DNA of 64,000 nucleotides from positions 4,405,797 to 4,469,796 of the forward strand of contig NC_018394.1 in the NCBI RefSeq assembly GCF_000208865.1. The letters run 5' to 3'. A program made the translations under genes and the position numbers. Below the pieces are notes generated by a model. The model saw only the letters and a list, made by a program, of their open reading frames with translations, made no database searches and had not been told where the DNA came from. Shown piece after piece: positions 1-10,859 of the stretch. The first letter of the stretch is position 1. Every line of letters starts with the position of its first letter. This stretch comes from Neospora caninum Liverpool. Its lineage: Eukaryota > Apicomplexa > Conoidasida > Eucoccidiorida > Sarcocystidae.

Positions 1-1818
1 GGCGAGAACGAAAAGAGGGAGAAGGCGAGAGATTAAAGACAGATCGCCGTAAAACAGTGTCGTACCTTTTTGGCTGAGCATCCATGGCCTTCGCTCTCGG
101 CTCCAAGGCAAGGAGTGGCTGTTTTTGTTCGCATTTCTCTCCAGCGCTACCCATGAGCACACTCTTCCGCAGATCGTGTATCGAGACTGCTTAGACAAAA
201 AAAGAGACAGATAAACTGAGAGATCGCAAAAACAGACACTTACGCATCAATCTCTATCTGTCCCTATCTATATGAATATGTATACACATGTTTATATGTA
301 TGCATGTATATAAACATGCATGCATATGGATGGAGAGAGTGGGACGCACCGATGCACTCCACACAGGTCTGTATAGGTCTGTGGAGTCGACAAAGGCGGT
401 GGACTTGCGTCGGGTGTCTGCGCCTTTGCGTTTGTTTCCAGATCGGTGGGACATCGAGCAGGTGCTCCTGGGGAGTGCGGGGAGCAGTGTCCTGGTGCAG
501 TTTTGTTTGCGCATGCACGGCGCGTTTCCCGTATGGCCCGGAGACGCGACTTCCTTTCTTTTTGGCGTGCGAAGCAGCGTTGCAGCGCGAACAATCTCTC
601 GGGAAACGATGTCTCTCTCCCCTCAACTGGACGCCTTGTGCAGATACCACAGTTGGCGACGAGAAGAGAAAACGCGGGAAGAGAAAGACGGGGAAGCGAG
701 CGGGAAGGGACAGGCAGCGGAGGGCGAGGAGTGGGAAGAAGGAAGGAGTGAGTCATCTCGCTGGGCCGTCCCCGTTCACGAGCTCTTCAGCTTCGCGAGG
801 CCTCCCGTCTCTCTGTACCCAAGAAGCTGGTCGGCTGTCGGATGCCCAGCGACGGTTATTTGTCTTGCACTTCTCGCTCTGTATGCAGCCAGAAGGTAGA
901 GCAGGCGAGAGAAAGGGAGAAGAGGAAGACAGAGGCAATGGAAGAGAACAGAGACAAGAAACGAGAGGACGAGAGAGCCAGAAAGAGGAAGAGAATGCGG
1001 TCGCGTCTGTCGGGCTCTCCTCTCTCTGAAGATTTGGCTGTTTCGTCAAGTGTTTTTAAGCGTCTGCATGCGCAAAAAATGCAGCTAACCAGGGAAGAGA
1101 TACTGCATGCATGAGGCGTCGTGACTCGTCACCAGTTCCGTTCTCCAAAAATTTTTCCCCCTTCCACGCCTCCTGCTCCTTGGCAGTTTCACGATGTTTT
1201 GTCAAGTTTTTTCTCAACGATTCGGGGAGAGTCCGTCGGGCCGAGATAAGTTCCTCACGACTAGGCTGGCAGCCACGAACAGACGCAAAACTGAAACACA
1301 ACCTTGCAAGAAACGCCTTCCCACACACTCTCGTCCCTCCGTATACGTATATATGTATATATATATATACATGCAGATGGATATATGCAAAGATAGGAGC
1401 AAGGTCTCTCTTTCTCAAGAGAAAGGTGTGCAAGGAGAGGTGCCGGCGATACAGACCGGAGAAGGAATGGAAGAGGAAAAAACAGAAGAGGCAGTGCGGC
1501 GTTTCTCGCCTTTTGTCGGAATCCGTTAACTCTTTGAAGACCTGGCCCCCCCAGCGTGGTCAAAGAAAACTTCAGAAAAGCATAGACATATGCCTATGTA
1601 TATGTACATGCATGCACACCCAAGTGTATGCTTTTGAGAGAAGGCGAGAAAGGGAGAAGAGCAACACACATATAGGCGTGAATTTTGCATTCGGATGTGA
1701 ATTTTATGGGAGGTCGTCCAAGAGAAAAGAGACAGAGCGTGTGCTGCATTTCAGTGCTTCCCTTCGGCCGGTTGAGTTGGGACGAGATGAGACGGAGACG
1801 TAACGAGAGGCATGCATT
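1..1818. other. Region 3' of RAD9, no recognised gene
   Basis: This stretch lies downstream of the RAD9 stop codon. It contains several overlapping open frames on both strands, but all are Arg/Ser/Lys-rich, lack family motifs and have no convincing splice partners. A short TA/CATA-rich stretch lies at about 1345-1385, and a second region of CATA and TGCATGC-like sequence lies at about 1585-1635. It probably contains the RAD9 3' UTR and intergenic DNA. The 5' edge of the window may cut another gene, but I see no support for one. Confidence 0.4.
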
Positions 1819-4800
1819 TCAGGTGTACACACACTCCGCTTCCCAGTCTTCCTCTGTGGCGAGCCATTCGCGTGGCATCTCGACGTCGGAGAGAGAAACA
1901 CTCGAGATGCTTTCTTCGTCCGTGCTGCTGGCGTCGGTTTCTCGCGAGACCTTTTTCCCGCTTTCTTTCTTTCTCTCTTCCCTCGCCGTTTTCCTCCCGC
2001 CCCGCTCTTTGAAATGGCCGCTTGGTTCCTCCTCTTCGTCCGCCGAAGAGGCAGGAAAACGCCAGCCAGATTCCCGCCGCCTCGGGGACCGACCTGCAGA
2101 TACACCGGACAGAGTCAAGCTGCAGCGCAGAGAGAGAAGGCAGTCGGCAAGAATCCTTGTGGAAAGAGCGAGAAGGAAAACACCAAAGGAGACGAAGAGA
2201 AAACGAAAAGCAACACAAGACGTACACAGGAGGAAAGAACAGGAGAGAACAGACACCCAACATGCAAAACAGTGAGAATAGGAGCAAAGGCACGTGGGGA
2301 AAGGCGAGGCGCGATGAATACTGATCGCTGGGAAAATGAAGAAGAGACAGAAAAAAACGTGAGGCGAAGAGAAAATGCGGAGGAACACCCAACAATTAGA
2401 GAAAGAGAAAGGGTGGCATTGAATGACAGCAAAGGAAGGGACAAAAGCACGAGAACACATATGCGCATGTATATCGATCTGCATCTGTAAATAAGCTGTG
2501 GATGTGTGAACTCGTGTAAATTTGGACGTTCCCGCCTTCTCTCCAAGTAGAGAGAGAGAGTGGTCTGTTTCCCGTGCTGGCCTGCAAACAAGACGCATTT
2601 CTCCCTTGATCTTTTTTCCCCGTTTCGGGGTGGAGCTAAAAACGGAATCCGACACGTCTGCGAGGGGTGCCTTGGGTTTACTTGGCAAATATAGAGGTGA
2701 GTCGTCTGTACACTTGAGCGGCGCCGCTGAGGCCTCCTTTCTCGATCCAGAGCCGGGCGAGAGCGCGCGAGGTCTCTCGAGAGGTTTCCTGTGCTTTTCG
2801 GAGTTCAGCAGTCCTTTCGTCTTCCCCTTGCGGCCTCCCCCCTGCGATCTTCGTCTCCGTTCCGCTCCCATCTCGCTGTCCTTGTCTGTCGAGTTCCGCG
2901 ACGTCTCCGTGCCGGTCTCTGTCGAGTGTCTCCGCCTCGCCCGAGTCCGGCAGCACCTCCACCGCTTCTGGCTCTGCTTCTTCATCTTCCCCGAGCCAAG
3001 TCGCGACACTTTCTTCGTCGTCTTCTCGCCCTTCTTTCTCGGCGTGGGACGCTTCGCCGAGTCTTGCAGCTTCGTCAGGGCCGCCACTGGAAGAACTCCA
3101 CTGGCGCAGGCGACGCAAGGCGGAGCGCGCCTTCGGTCGTGCCCCGTCGCTGTCTCCGTTTTCTTCTCGTCCAGGTTGAAAGATTCTCGAAGCCGCCCTT
3201 CCTTCTGCGTCTTCTTCGAAGAACGAAGCAGAGATGGTTGAGGCGTCTTCGTGGGGGACTGTCTGTTCGAGGCCGTTTCCCGTCGCGCACTCCGCAGTGC
3301 CGCTCGTCCCCGCTTCTTCCCAAGCCCTCTCTCGGCGCTCGAAAGTCTGTGAACCTGATGTGCCTCTTCCGCCTGTCTCTTCTCTCGCTTTCCGTGTCTC
3401 TCTATCTGTCCTTTGGCGCGCGTTCCTCTCTCTCGCTTCCGGCGCTTTGGGCTCGGGGGGACTGCGCCGCTTGTCTCCTTTGGAGGGCTGCGAGGCCGAA
3501 GAGAAACTGAGAGAGGACGGGGCGGATGCGGAAGCAAAGAACTCCTCGACGCCGCCAGGAATGGGCTCCTCGAGTTGCCTGTACAGCTCCACGTAGTCGA
3601 GATAGTCGTCGCCCCACACGCTCGCCACGTCGTCAGACACACTACCGTCGGCAAGGTCCAGCTGAGTGAAGAACAACGGAATCCGACAGAGAGAAAAAGG
3701 GAAAGAAAGGAAGAAGAGAGAGATGAAGGGGGAAAGATAAATAGGGAGCAAGAGGGAGAGAGAAAGAGACGAAACGCAGCTTGAGGACGACAGGAAAACA
3801 GAGAGGAACACGACAAACTAGACGGGCACAAAGGAGCCGAGAAGAAGGAAATGCGAAAGTGAGAGTAAGAAAGAGAAAACACGATAGAGAGAGGAAGAGG
3901 AAGAGGGAGAGAAAGGAAAGACAAAGAGAAGGAAAGCGACATAGGCATGGGGAGTGGAAGATGCAGTGGAGAGACCGCGGGAGTCGCTCAGACAGGAAAG
4001 CCGGAAACTCAAAACACGAAAGACACCTTGAAAGCGAGAACAAGGCGCGTTTTGGCATAAAGCGAAAGAAGACGTACAGGCGATGTGCTGATCCACACAA
4101 AACCCGCCCACGCACGCGATGCCCGGTGTTTGTCTCCTGTGAAAAAACAAGAAAGCGCACAGGGAGGACACCCAGCCCCAAACGATGAACAGAAAAGGAA
4201 CATAGACACGCCGAACTGATGCGCAGGTCTGCGCTGCCTGTACACCCCTCTGGCGTGATGTGGCCTCTCGCCCCTCTATCCGCTACCCTCGAGCGTATGG
4301 ACAGAAGGAAACAGAAGTCTGTAACTCTCTACGCGCCTCCCTCGAGGCTCGCATCTTCGCTCATCTGTCGCCAGGACACATTTCGGAGAACGCTTTCGCT
4401 CTGTGTGTACACTCACCTCGCTCCCTCCGTAAAGTGCAGACTGGACAGTTTGTTTGCTAGCAAATCTCGCAGACTTTAACCCCCCGCGAGTTTCATGTGG
4501 GGTGTATCGACTTCGATTCCACAGGCGTGCCCGGCCGAGCACTTGGACCTGTCACGCCCAGGCGCCGGTTCTCGGGGTTCTCCGCCTGTCCCTCTCTCCC
4601 TTTCTATCTCCCTCCTCGTATATCTCCCTCTACCGTTCTTCCTTTTCTCTGTCTGACTCCGTATGCCCATGTCTGGTTTTGCGTGGTTCCTTCGTGTTTT
4701 GCGCGGGTGGAGTCTCCAAACATTCCTCAGTTCATGGAATGTCCACAACTTGTCCTTCCAACGATCGCTCCAACCCTTCCGCGTCCTGCTACCTCGAGGC

Positions 4801-6132
4801 GTGTCTCGAGGAATCGAGGACAGACAGTGGCCACGCCGCCCACAGTTGCTTCTCCGCTTTTCTGTGTGACTTACGCAGCGCGCCTCGCCGCTCCTGCCGC
4901 CCTCGGCCTCCCCAGGCGCCTTCGTCCTCGCCAGGGCCTCTGCCGTCTCCGCACGCCTTCTCCCCAGAGCTAGCATTCGACCTGTCCGGGGGTGTAAACA
5001 CCCCCGCGTCAGAAGAAAGGCGATCCATACCTCTTGCGGCCTCGAACTCCTCTTGCACACGCCGCAGCGCCTGGCGAAGAACCTGGTGGGGCACAAAGAC
5101 TGCCGTGGACGCATCCGAGGAAGCGGAGGAAGACGCGGAGACGGGTGTCTCTTCTTGGAGCGAGCCTGCGGCGAGGGGAGCGGCCGCGCCGAAGCAGCAG
5201 ACAACCGGGCGCCCTGGCAGTCGGTAGGAGACTGTCATAGCGGCGTCGAAGTGCTCTGATCGCACAGAGGGAAAAACAAGAAGCCAGCACGGCATGCGCG
5301 GCGGTTTCACCCCAAGGCCTTCTGTGAGGATTTTTGAAAAAGCGCATGCCACGAACTCTCTCTGCGAAAGCCTTGTGATATGATTCAAACGATTTCACTG
5401 AAGCCACTTGACCCTTCATTGGGACGAAATGAAGAGCACCCGCCGCACCTTCCTGGCAGGGGCCTGCCGCGCTCTTCGTCGAGCTTGCCCCCGTTCCCTT
5501 CCTCTCTGGTGCTTTTTCCCTCCCTGTGTTTCAATGGAGAGTTCCTTCGCTCTCATCTCTCAGGATGCCTCTCCGCCTCCCTCTGCCGTGTCCCGTTCCC
5601 TCTTTTCCTCTCCCTCCGCCTGCCAGTCTTCTTGTATAAGAAGGCGAAACGCCTGGCCTCTTCTGTCTCTTTCTTCCTGCACTGCCTCGTAGCGTCGCTC
5701 TGTCTCTCTCCCTGGCGAACCCACCGCAGAGAGCGGCAGTTACTCGCAGTTCACGAGACGAGAAAGTGAGGTGCGAGAACGCAGGAAGTCGACTATCTGC
5801 AGCGAGGGAAAAGACACACAGAAAACGAGACGGAAAGATCGGAAAAGCTGTGCTGACTCCCCATTGGACTGTCCGAAGAAGACGGACCATCGGTAATGAA
5901 GGCCGAAAGGCATGTCCGGATAGATGTCGCCTACACAAAGAAATCCAGATGCTCTACGAAGCAGAGAAAAACAGCCCAGCGCGGTATCAGTCTCCAAGAT
6001 GGGGGGAAGAAACGACGATGGAAGGCATATCTCTATGTGCGACTAGGTCACTGGACGCGTTATGTATATATATATATATATATATATACAGACACACAAA
6101 CAGATGTGAATAATATATATATATATATATAA

Positions 6133-6164
<32 letters not shown>

Positions 6165-8416
6165 TTATATCTGAACACATGCGTGCATATGCACCGATGT
6201 GCAAATGCATGGAGCACGAGAAACGTAGTGATGGAGACTGAGAGCGCCTTGCGGGAACCACCTGCGAGTTTTTCGGAACACGAATGCCCCGGCGATGGTA
6301 GTCGTCTCTCACCAAAGACAAGAGAATCGAAATGGTTTCTTTCGAGTACAATCTCGCCGTACAGCCCCTGGAAGGCGGCCGTTTGCTTGGCCTCTTCGGC
6401 GTTCTCTCGGTCTCTACGATGCTGTGCATGCGGCTGCCACTCCGACTGGACCTGAGGAACGAAAAGAAGAAACGGGGTCTGACGAAGAAATTGAACGCTG
6501 TCACTTCTCCGTCAGGTGAACGTACACCTCAGTGGCGGTCGCGCCGAGAGGAGCTCGAGCGGCGGCGGTGAAAGTGCCTGGGTCCCTCAGTTTTTCTTTC
6601 TCGACGACAGCAAGCGACCAAGTCCATAGAGGACAGGAGAGAAGACGCCCGGGTGGACAACGGCGCGATGAAGGGCGAGACGCGGGAAGGCAACAGCAGG
6701 GGAGATTGGGCACGCAAGCACCGAGTGCTCAAAGACATCCGTCGCGTGATGCCAGCCGCCAAGCCAAGATGAGAACTGGAGACGGTAGTAACCGAACAGA
6801 GGCACAGGGAGACGCCTAATCATGTCCAGTGACATATATATATATATACAGATATATGCATATATAGATACAGATATATATATATATATATATAGTGTTT
6901 GTATGTACACATCCGTCCGTGTAAAGATACAGGTAGATGCGTGTAGACGTGTATATCCCCCCGCATGCAGGTGGAGGACCAGCGGAGAGAAGACCGGACC
7001 TTGAGAGCTTCACCAGCGACATCGTGGACGAGAGTCACGTTCTCAGGATTCAAGAGATATTCGTCGAGCAGTTTCGTCCAACTTCGCGCCGGCATGGCAA
7101 TGACGTGGCGCCTCTTCCACCGAATGAAAACTGGAAGCGTGTGGGGCGCGTGCTGCGGACAGACACACACCTAGACCACTCGGACGCAACGCCAGCTGCA
7201 AGCCGCGGACCCAGAAGTGCCTTGTTTTTGCACAGCCCAGAAATACACGGTCCACGGAAAGACGAAAGCGTCCCTTATGCGCACCCATTTCTCGATGCAT
7301 CCACACATGCGTACACATATGTATATTTCATTCACTCGCTCTATACTTCGTCCCGATACATACATGCATACACAATACATACACAATACATACACAATAC
7401 ATACACAAGACATACACAAGACATACACAATACGTACACAAGACATACACAAGACATACACAATACATACACAATACATACACAATACATTTATATATAT
7501 ATATATATCAGTGTATTAGATACGTACGCATACCAACCAGTGGACAGGCATGCGTTTGAAGATACACGATTGGACAAAGAGACAGTGTGTGAACAACTGT
7601 ACAAATGCGTATGTGACGAGAGGCCGGTCTTCAATTGGACTGGCACACGAGCGGGACTGTCGAACCACTGATAAGCACGTGGGTGGGGGTTAGCGAGCTA
7701 CAGACACACACAGAGATGTCCACCTCTGTTTGCACAAAAAAAGCCAATCCCAACGGGGGTACACGTGCTCTCAGGCCGATGGAACATGCGCTGAAGTGTC
7801 GGCAACTTCTACAAAAAATTCGTTGATCTGGGTTTCTGTGCGTCCTCGGATGTCCGAAGCCGACAGTTTTGCACCGGCCTCCAGGGACAGGCGATTGCGC
7901 CGCGAACATGCGGCCGCCTCCTGCGTGGCTCTGTGGCCTTACCACTGCAGATATGAGAACGGTTTGCGTGACGGGTAGTCCTCTGAAGAAAAACGTGAGG
8001 GACAGCGCTGAGGATCCAGTTGCGCCTCGGTGCGTTGACGACAAAATGCCTTTGATGAGCATGCGATCCAGCGTCAGCGTTCCTCGACCTGAAGTAGACC
8101 CCGAAGGGCTGACAGCCTGTGAAAAGTTGCAAAAAGGCAACGAGAAGTTGAGGCCTGAAGAGGGGAGTACGAAGGTTGGGTAGAAAGAGGCAGGGTGGGA
8201 GAATGGCTGTGTGAAAAACTGGGATAAAAGGAGAAGGAAAGTGCCTGTAGCTCAGCGTGGCTCGAGACACATGCACATATACGTGGATAGATCTGTAGCA
8301 TCACCAAGGAAGCGACTCTGCTGCAGGCCAAGACAGACCGTTATCGACCGCATCGAACAACTGGCTGTTCAGACGTCTGATGCATTTGAGTGAGGAGTGT
8401 AGATCTCAACGCGTCG

Positions 8417-8449
<33 letters not shown>

Positions 8450-8859
8450 CTTAAGCGAAACAGATGCCTGCAGCGGTAGAAGGAGAGGCGACTCTCGTTA
8501 AAACGTACCTTTGCAATAGCCTTCCATAGCTGTTTCCCACTCACAGTCGCCTCGAACCTTTCCTCTGCAGTGTCGCTATCTGCCGACACATCTCCGCCCT
8601 GCACAGCTTCGTTGGATGTCGCAGCGGCCACTCCGGTGCGAGCGCTTCGCGCGGCGTTGCTCCTTCTCGGGAGGCGGAAAGAGGAAAAGAAACACCTGGC
8701 GAAGGCGACTTGCATCCACGCCGTTCGGCTGTCGTTGAGACCTTCTAAGTGGAGGGAATTCCGGTGAACATACACGCGGATATCTTTACACACACTACGC
8801 AAGGCATTGAGAGCCCGCCGGAAAACCAGCGCCTCAGCAAATGACAACTCCACTTCCAT
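1819..8859 (-). CDS. RAD9: RAD9 homologue, 9-1-1 checkpoint clamp subunit (10 exons)
   Basis: This is a PCNA-like subunit expected to form the RAD9-RAD1-HUS1 clamp that is loaded at damaged DNA and activates ATR signalling in the nucleus. Proposed exons are 8859-8509, 8116-7943, 7152-7014, 6577-6528, 6451-6313, 5796-5725, 5255-4875, 4136-4078 (or to 4027), 3661-2682 and 2119-1819. Every phase matches, and the total is 2646 nt (881 residues). Family signs, in order, are an N-terminal PCNA-like fold with LNDSRTAWMQVAFARCFFSS (human NSSRSAYACFLFAPLFF), a second-domain start VIAMPARSWTKLLDEYLL, then NVTLVHDVAG, YGEIVLERNHFDSLVFG, LTFSSRELRVTAALC and MTVSYRLPGRPVVCCF, which matches the Rad9 PGRP strand. 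After the clamp core, roughly 400 residues are disordered and end in a Ser/Asp/Glu-rich tail (SLSDVEMP, ATEEDWEAE), the position where RAD9 tails are phosphorylated and bind TopBP1. The small exon at 4136 is chosen by phase and its strong acceptor, and is the least certain. Identity is firm; exact borders are not. Confidence 0.82.
4988..5005. repeat. GGTGTA-type palindrome in RAD9 exon 7
   Basis: Eight-base arms GGGGGTGT and ACACCCCC flank a two-base centre. On the coding (minus) strand it reads Gly-Val-Phe-Thr-Pro-Pro in the divergent segment after the clamp core. It is the same kind of element as those at 15663 and 42963. Confidence 0.7.
6061..6172. repeat. TA microsatellite in RAD9 intron 5
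   Basis: A long run of alternating TA, interrupted by CAGACACAC and by TAAATA units, lies within the intron between exons at 6313 and 5796. Similar TA runs lie in intron 3 (6833-6897) and intron 1 (8417-8449). Confidence 0.9.
6833..6897. repeat. TA microsatellite in RAD9 intron 3
   Basis: Two runs of alternating TA are separated by a short CAGATATATGCATATATAG-type spacer, between exons ending at 7014 and starting at 6577. The open frames across it are low-complexity Tyr/Ile products and are not genes. Confidence 0.9.
7355..7512. repeat. 10-bp ACATACACAA minisatellite plus TA run in RAD9 intron 2
   Basis: About twelve tandem copies of a 10-base unit, ATACATACAC/ACAAGACATACAC in alternation (variants ACAATACAT and ACAAGACAT), are followed by a short TA run. 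The array lies in the 790-nt intron between exons ending at 7943 and starting at 7152. The two unit variants alternate in blocks, which suggests local duplication. Confidence 0.9.
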
Positions 8860-9627
8860 GGTAGCGAACCGAGGCCGACATGGTACTCTCTCCGTTGACA
8901 GTCTCCATCCCTTTTGGCCTCTCCACTGCCGTCCGCGGCGGCGGGGCGAAACCCCCGTAGATCGGGAAGAAGATGTACAGCCAGTCAAATCCAGGAGCGC
9001 CGGGTTAACTCAAAGCGTCATCGATTATTAGGATGAAGATGCCGCCCAAAACATTACGATTGGCGGGAGCAGGCGGCAAGGGCGGCAGGCATCATGCCTA
9101 GAAGAGGCAAAAAGGTGAGGAAGACGAAACAACTGCCGGTGGACAAAAAGAGTACGATCGCCACCGCGCATTTGGCAGCATGCAAGTCCCGGCAGGTCGG
9201 CGGGGAAGAAGGTCTGCATGAAGACGACGGAAAGGGTAAAATGAAGTTGAAGCCAGCGACGCTTCGAAGTGGAAAAATGAGATATATCGTGTAGACAGAG
9301 CAGGTCAGCAGCAATGCCGCTACATGTTCGAAATTACGGCGGCAAGGAATGCACACTTTTCTGCCCCATGTTCGTAGATGCACGCTACCAGAAGCGGTCA
9401 CTCGAGGGTGGCCGTATACAGACAGCGGTGTTTGTGGAGAAGTACGCCCACAGTAGCACTCGTATTAAGGCTTTTTTAAGCTGGAACCGTTTCGGAGGTG
9501 AACCTTCAAGGCAGCCGTTCCGCGAGTGTATGCTTACACCGGAGGGTTGAGGCGGCAGCAGGACTGAATCGCGATGCCACGCGTGTGCGCGCGAAAGCAG
9601 TTCCGCGAGACACACTTTGTACGCGGT

Positions 9628-10591
9628 TTAGCGCGAAAACTTAGCGCGGGAAACAGACTTGGCGGCCTCTGCCGCGTACGTTTCAGTGGAGGAGATAAAC
9701 GGAGAAGGCAGGTCAGTGCACAGCCTGGATCCTAAGTAGAGCAGCTTGCAAGAATATAACTGGTGGAGTCTGTGAAACGTCCTCTCTGTGGAAACACGCG
9801 AAGAAGCCGGGGCTTCGACCCGCAAAACAGTCAGTCATTCGATCGGACGCGGCGGTTGGAGACTTTCTACGCGCATTGTCGAAGGCTCTATGAAAGTCTT
9901 CCTTGCGACGAAGGCGTACGAGTGTAGAAGGAATTACCAAGTTAGGGTGCTCCGCTCAAAAGAAAGGCAGCCGCAGCTTTTTCTGCAGATGAATTGACGT
10001 CCCCAGCGCAGCAGCCCTGACAGCGAGCGATATGGTTGGGTACGCGACTGCGTCAATCCAGTCGGGGGCGGGCGATTGGAGAGATTCACACGGACGAGGA
10101 TATTTCAGAGTTGGACAGTTCAACATGTTTGAGCGTTGTCCTTTTTCATTTCTAAACCACCAGGATGTGACATAAAAGCGGCAACAGGGTTCCTTTTGGA
10201 GATGCGGAGCGATGTTGACCGTGTGTCCCAACTGCGCCGCCAAGCTCTGCTGCCTCCGGCGGCCCATCATAGAGTCGAAAACTGCCTTGCTCTTTTGATT
10301 AACAACGACAGACAGCAAATCCCGTTACAACTCTTCCTGTGTCCTGTCCCTCCCCCTTGCACGGGGGTGCGTGTTACGCAGGATGTGTGCGGAAGGGAAC
10401 TAACGCGGGGTAATTTCCACGCTTCGCTGGGTATGAATGCCCGCGGCACTGCCGCCACCAGAGACAACCTGTGATGTCCTCCTGTTCATGAGACATGTGC
10501 GTTCAAGAGGCCGTGCAGAAACGACACGTTTCGCCAGATATTTCTTCCTAGCATCATCAGAGATCTCCGAAAGTGTTGGGATTCTCTCCAT
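9628..10591 (-). CDS. Possible small multi-exon gene, product unrecognised
   Basis: Several short minus-strand frames here read like protein. One exon begins ATG at 10591 with MERIPTLSEISDDARKKYLA and runs to a CAG/GTTGTC donor at about 10466; the open frame also extends upstream with charged, helical residues (TAIRATQGRVEQKPQREM). Further candidate exons carry VFDSMMGRRRQQSLAAQ (about 10285-10150) and EDFHRAFDNARRKSPT (about 9910-9840). A plausible terminal exon ends TYAAEAAKSVSRAKFSR before a stop at 9628. I cannot fix the joins or assign a family, and donors are weak. It lies between RAD9 and ARP6 on the same strand. It could also be noise, or part of a gene whose first exon lies near 10824-11030, where a strong GTAAGT minus-strand donor occurs. 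Confidence 0.3.
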
Positions 10592-10765
10592 CTCCCGCTG
10601 AGGTTTTTGTTCAACTCGCCCTTGCGTGGCCCGAATCGCCGTCCGTTGTCGCTGGAGTGACCGCTCCCCCGTCAGGTTCCCATATTGCTAACAGCACGTG
10701 AAACGCGCTGGTGCAGGAACTTGTTTTCTTGCTCGGCATTCTGTCATCTCTTCAGCTTTTCCAGT

Positions 10766-10855
10766 ATGACATTTTCCAGAGCCGCCTCGGGCGTCCTGGG
10801 GTGTCTGTGCAGAAGCCGGTACTTACGGCGAGGTCCAGGAGGAAGAAGAAACACG
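10766..10855 (+). CDS. Possible first coding exon with mitochondrial-type leader
   Basis: An ATG preceded by a CTTTTCCAG-like sequence opens a 30-codon frame beginning MTFSRAASGVLGCLCRSRY, rich in Arg, Ser and small hydrophobics like a mitochondrial presequence. It ends at a GTATGT donor in phase 0. I could not find a convincing in-phase second exon, and the opposite strand carries a strong GTAAGT donor at about 10823, so this may be chance. Confidence 0.2.
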
Positions 10856-10859
10856 GTAT

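Noticed and set aside
1751..2395. Alternative frame for the last RAD9 exon (basic, Arg-rich)
   Set aside because: Phase from the preceding exon with the GCAG acceptor at 2120 gives the acidic Ser-rich frame, which is more coherent; the Arg-rich frame would need a different acceptor phase.
8341..8988. RAD9 N-terminal exon as PCNA or HUS1
   Set aside because: The NDSRTAW...FARCFFSSF strand and the later PARSW and PGRP blocks fit Rad9 better than PCNA or Hus1.
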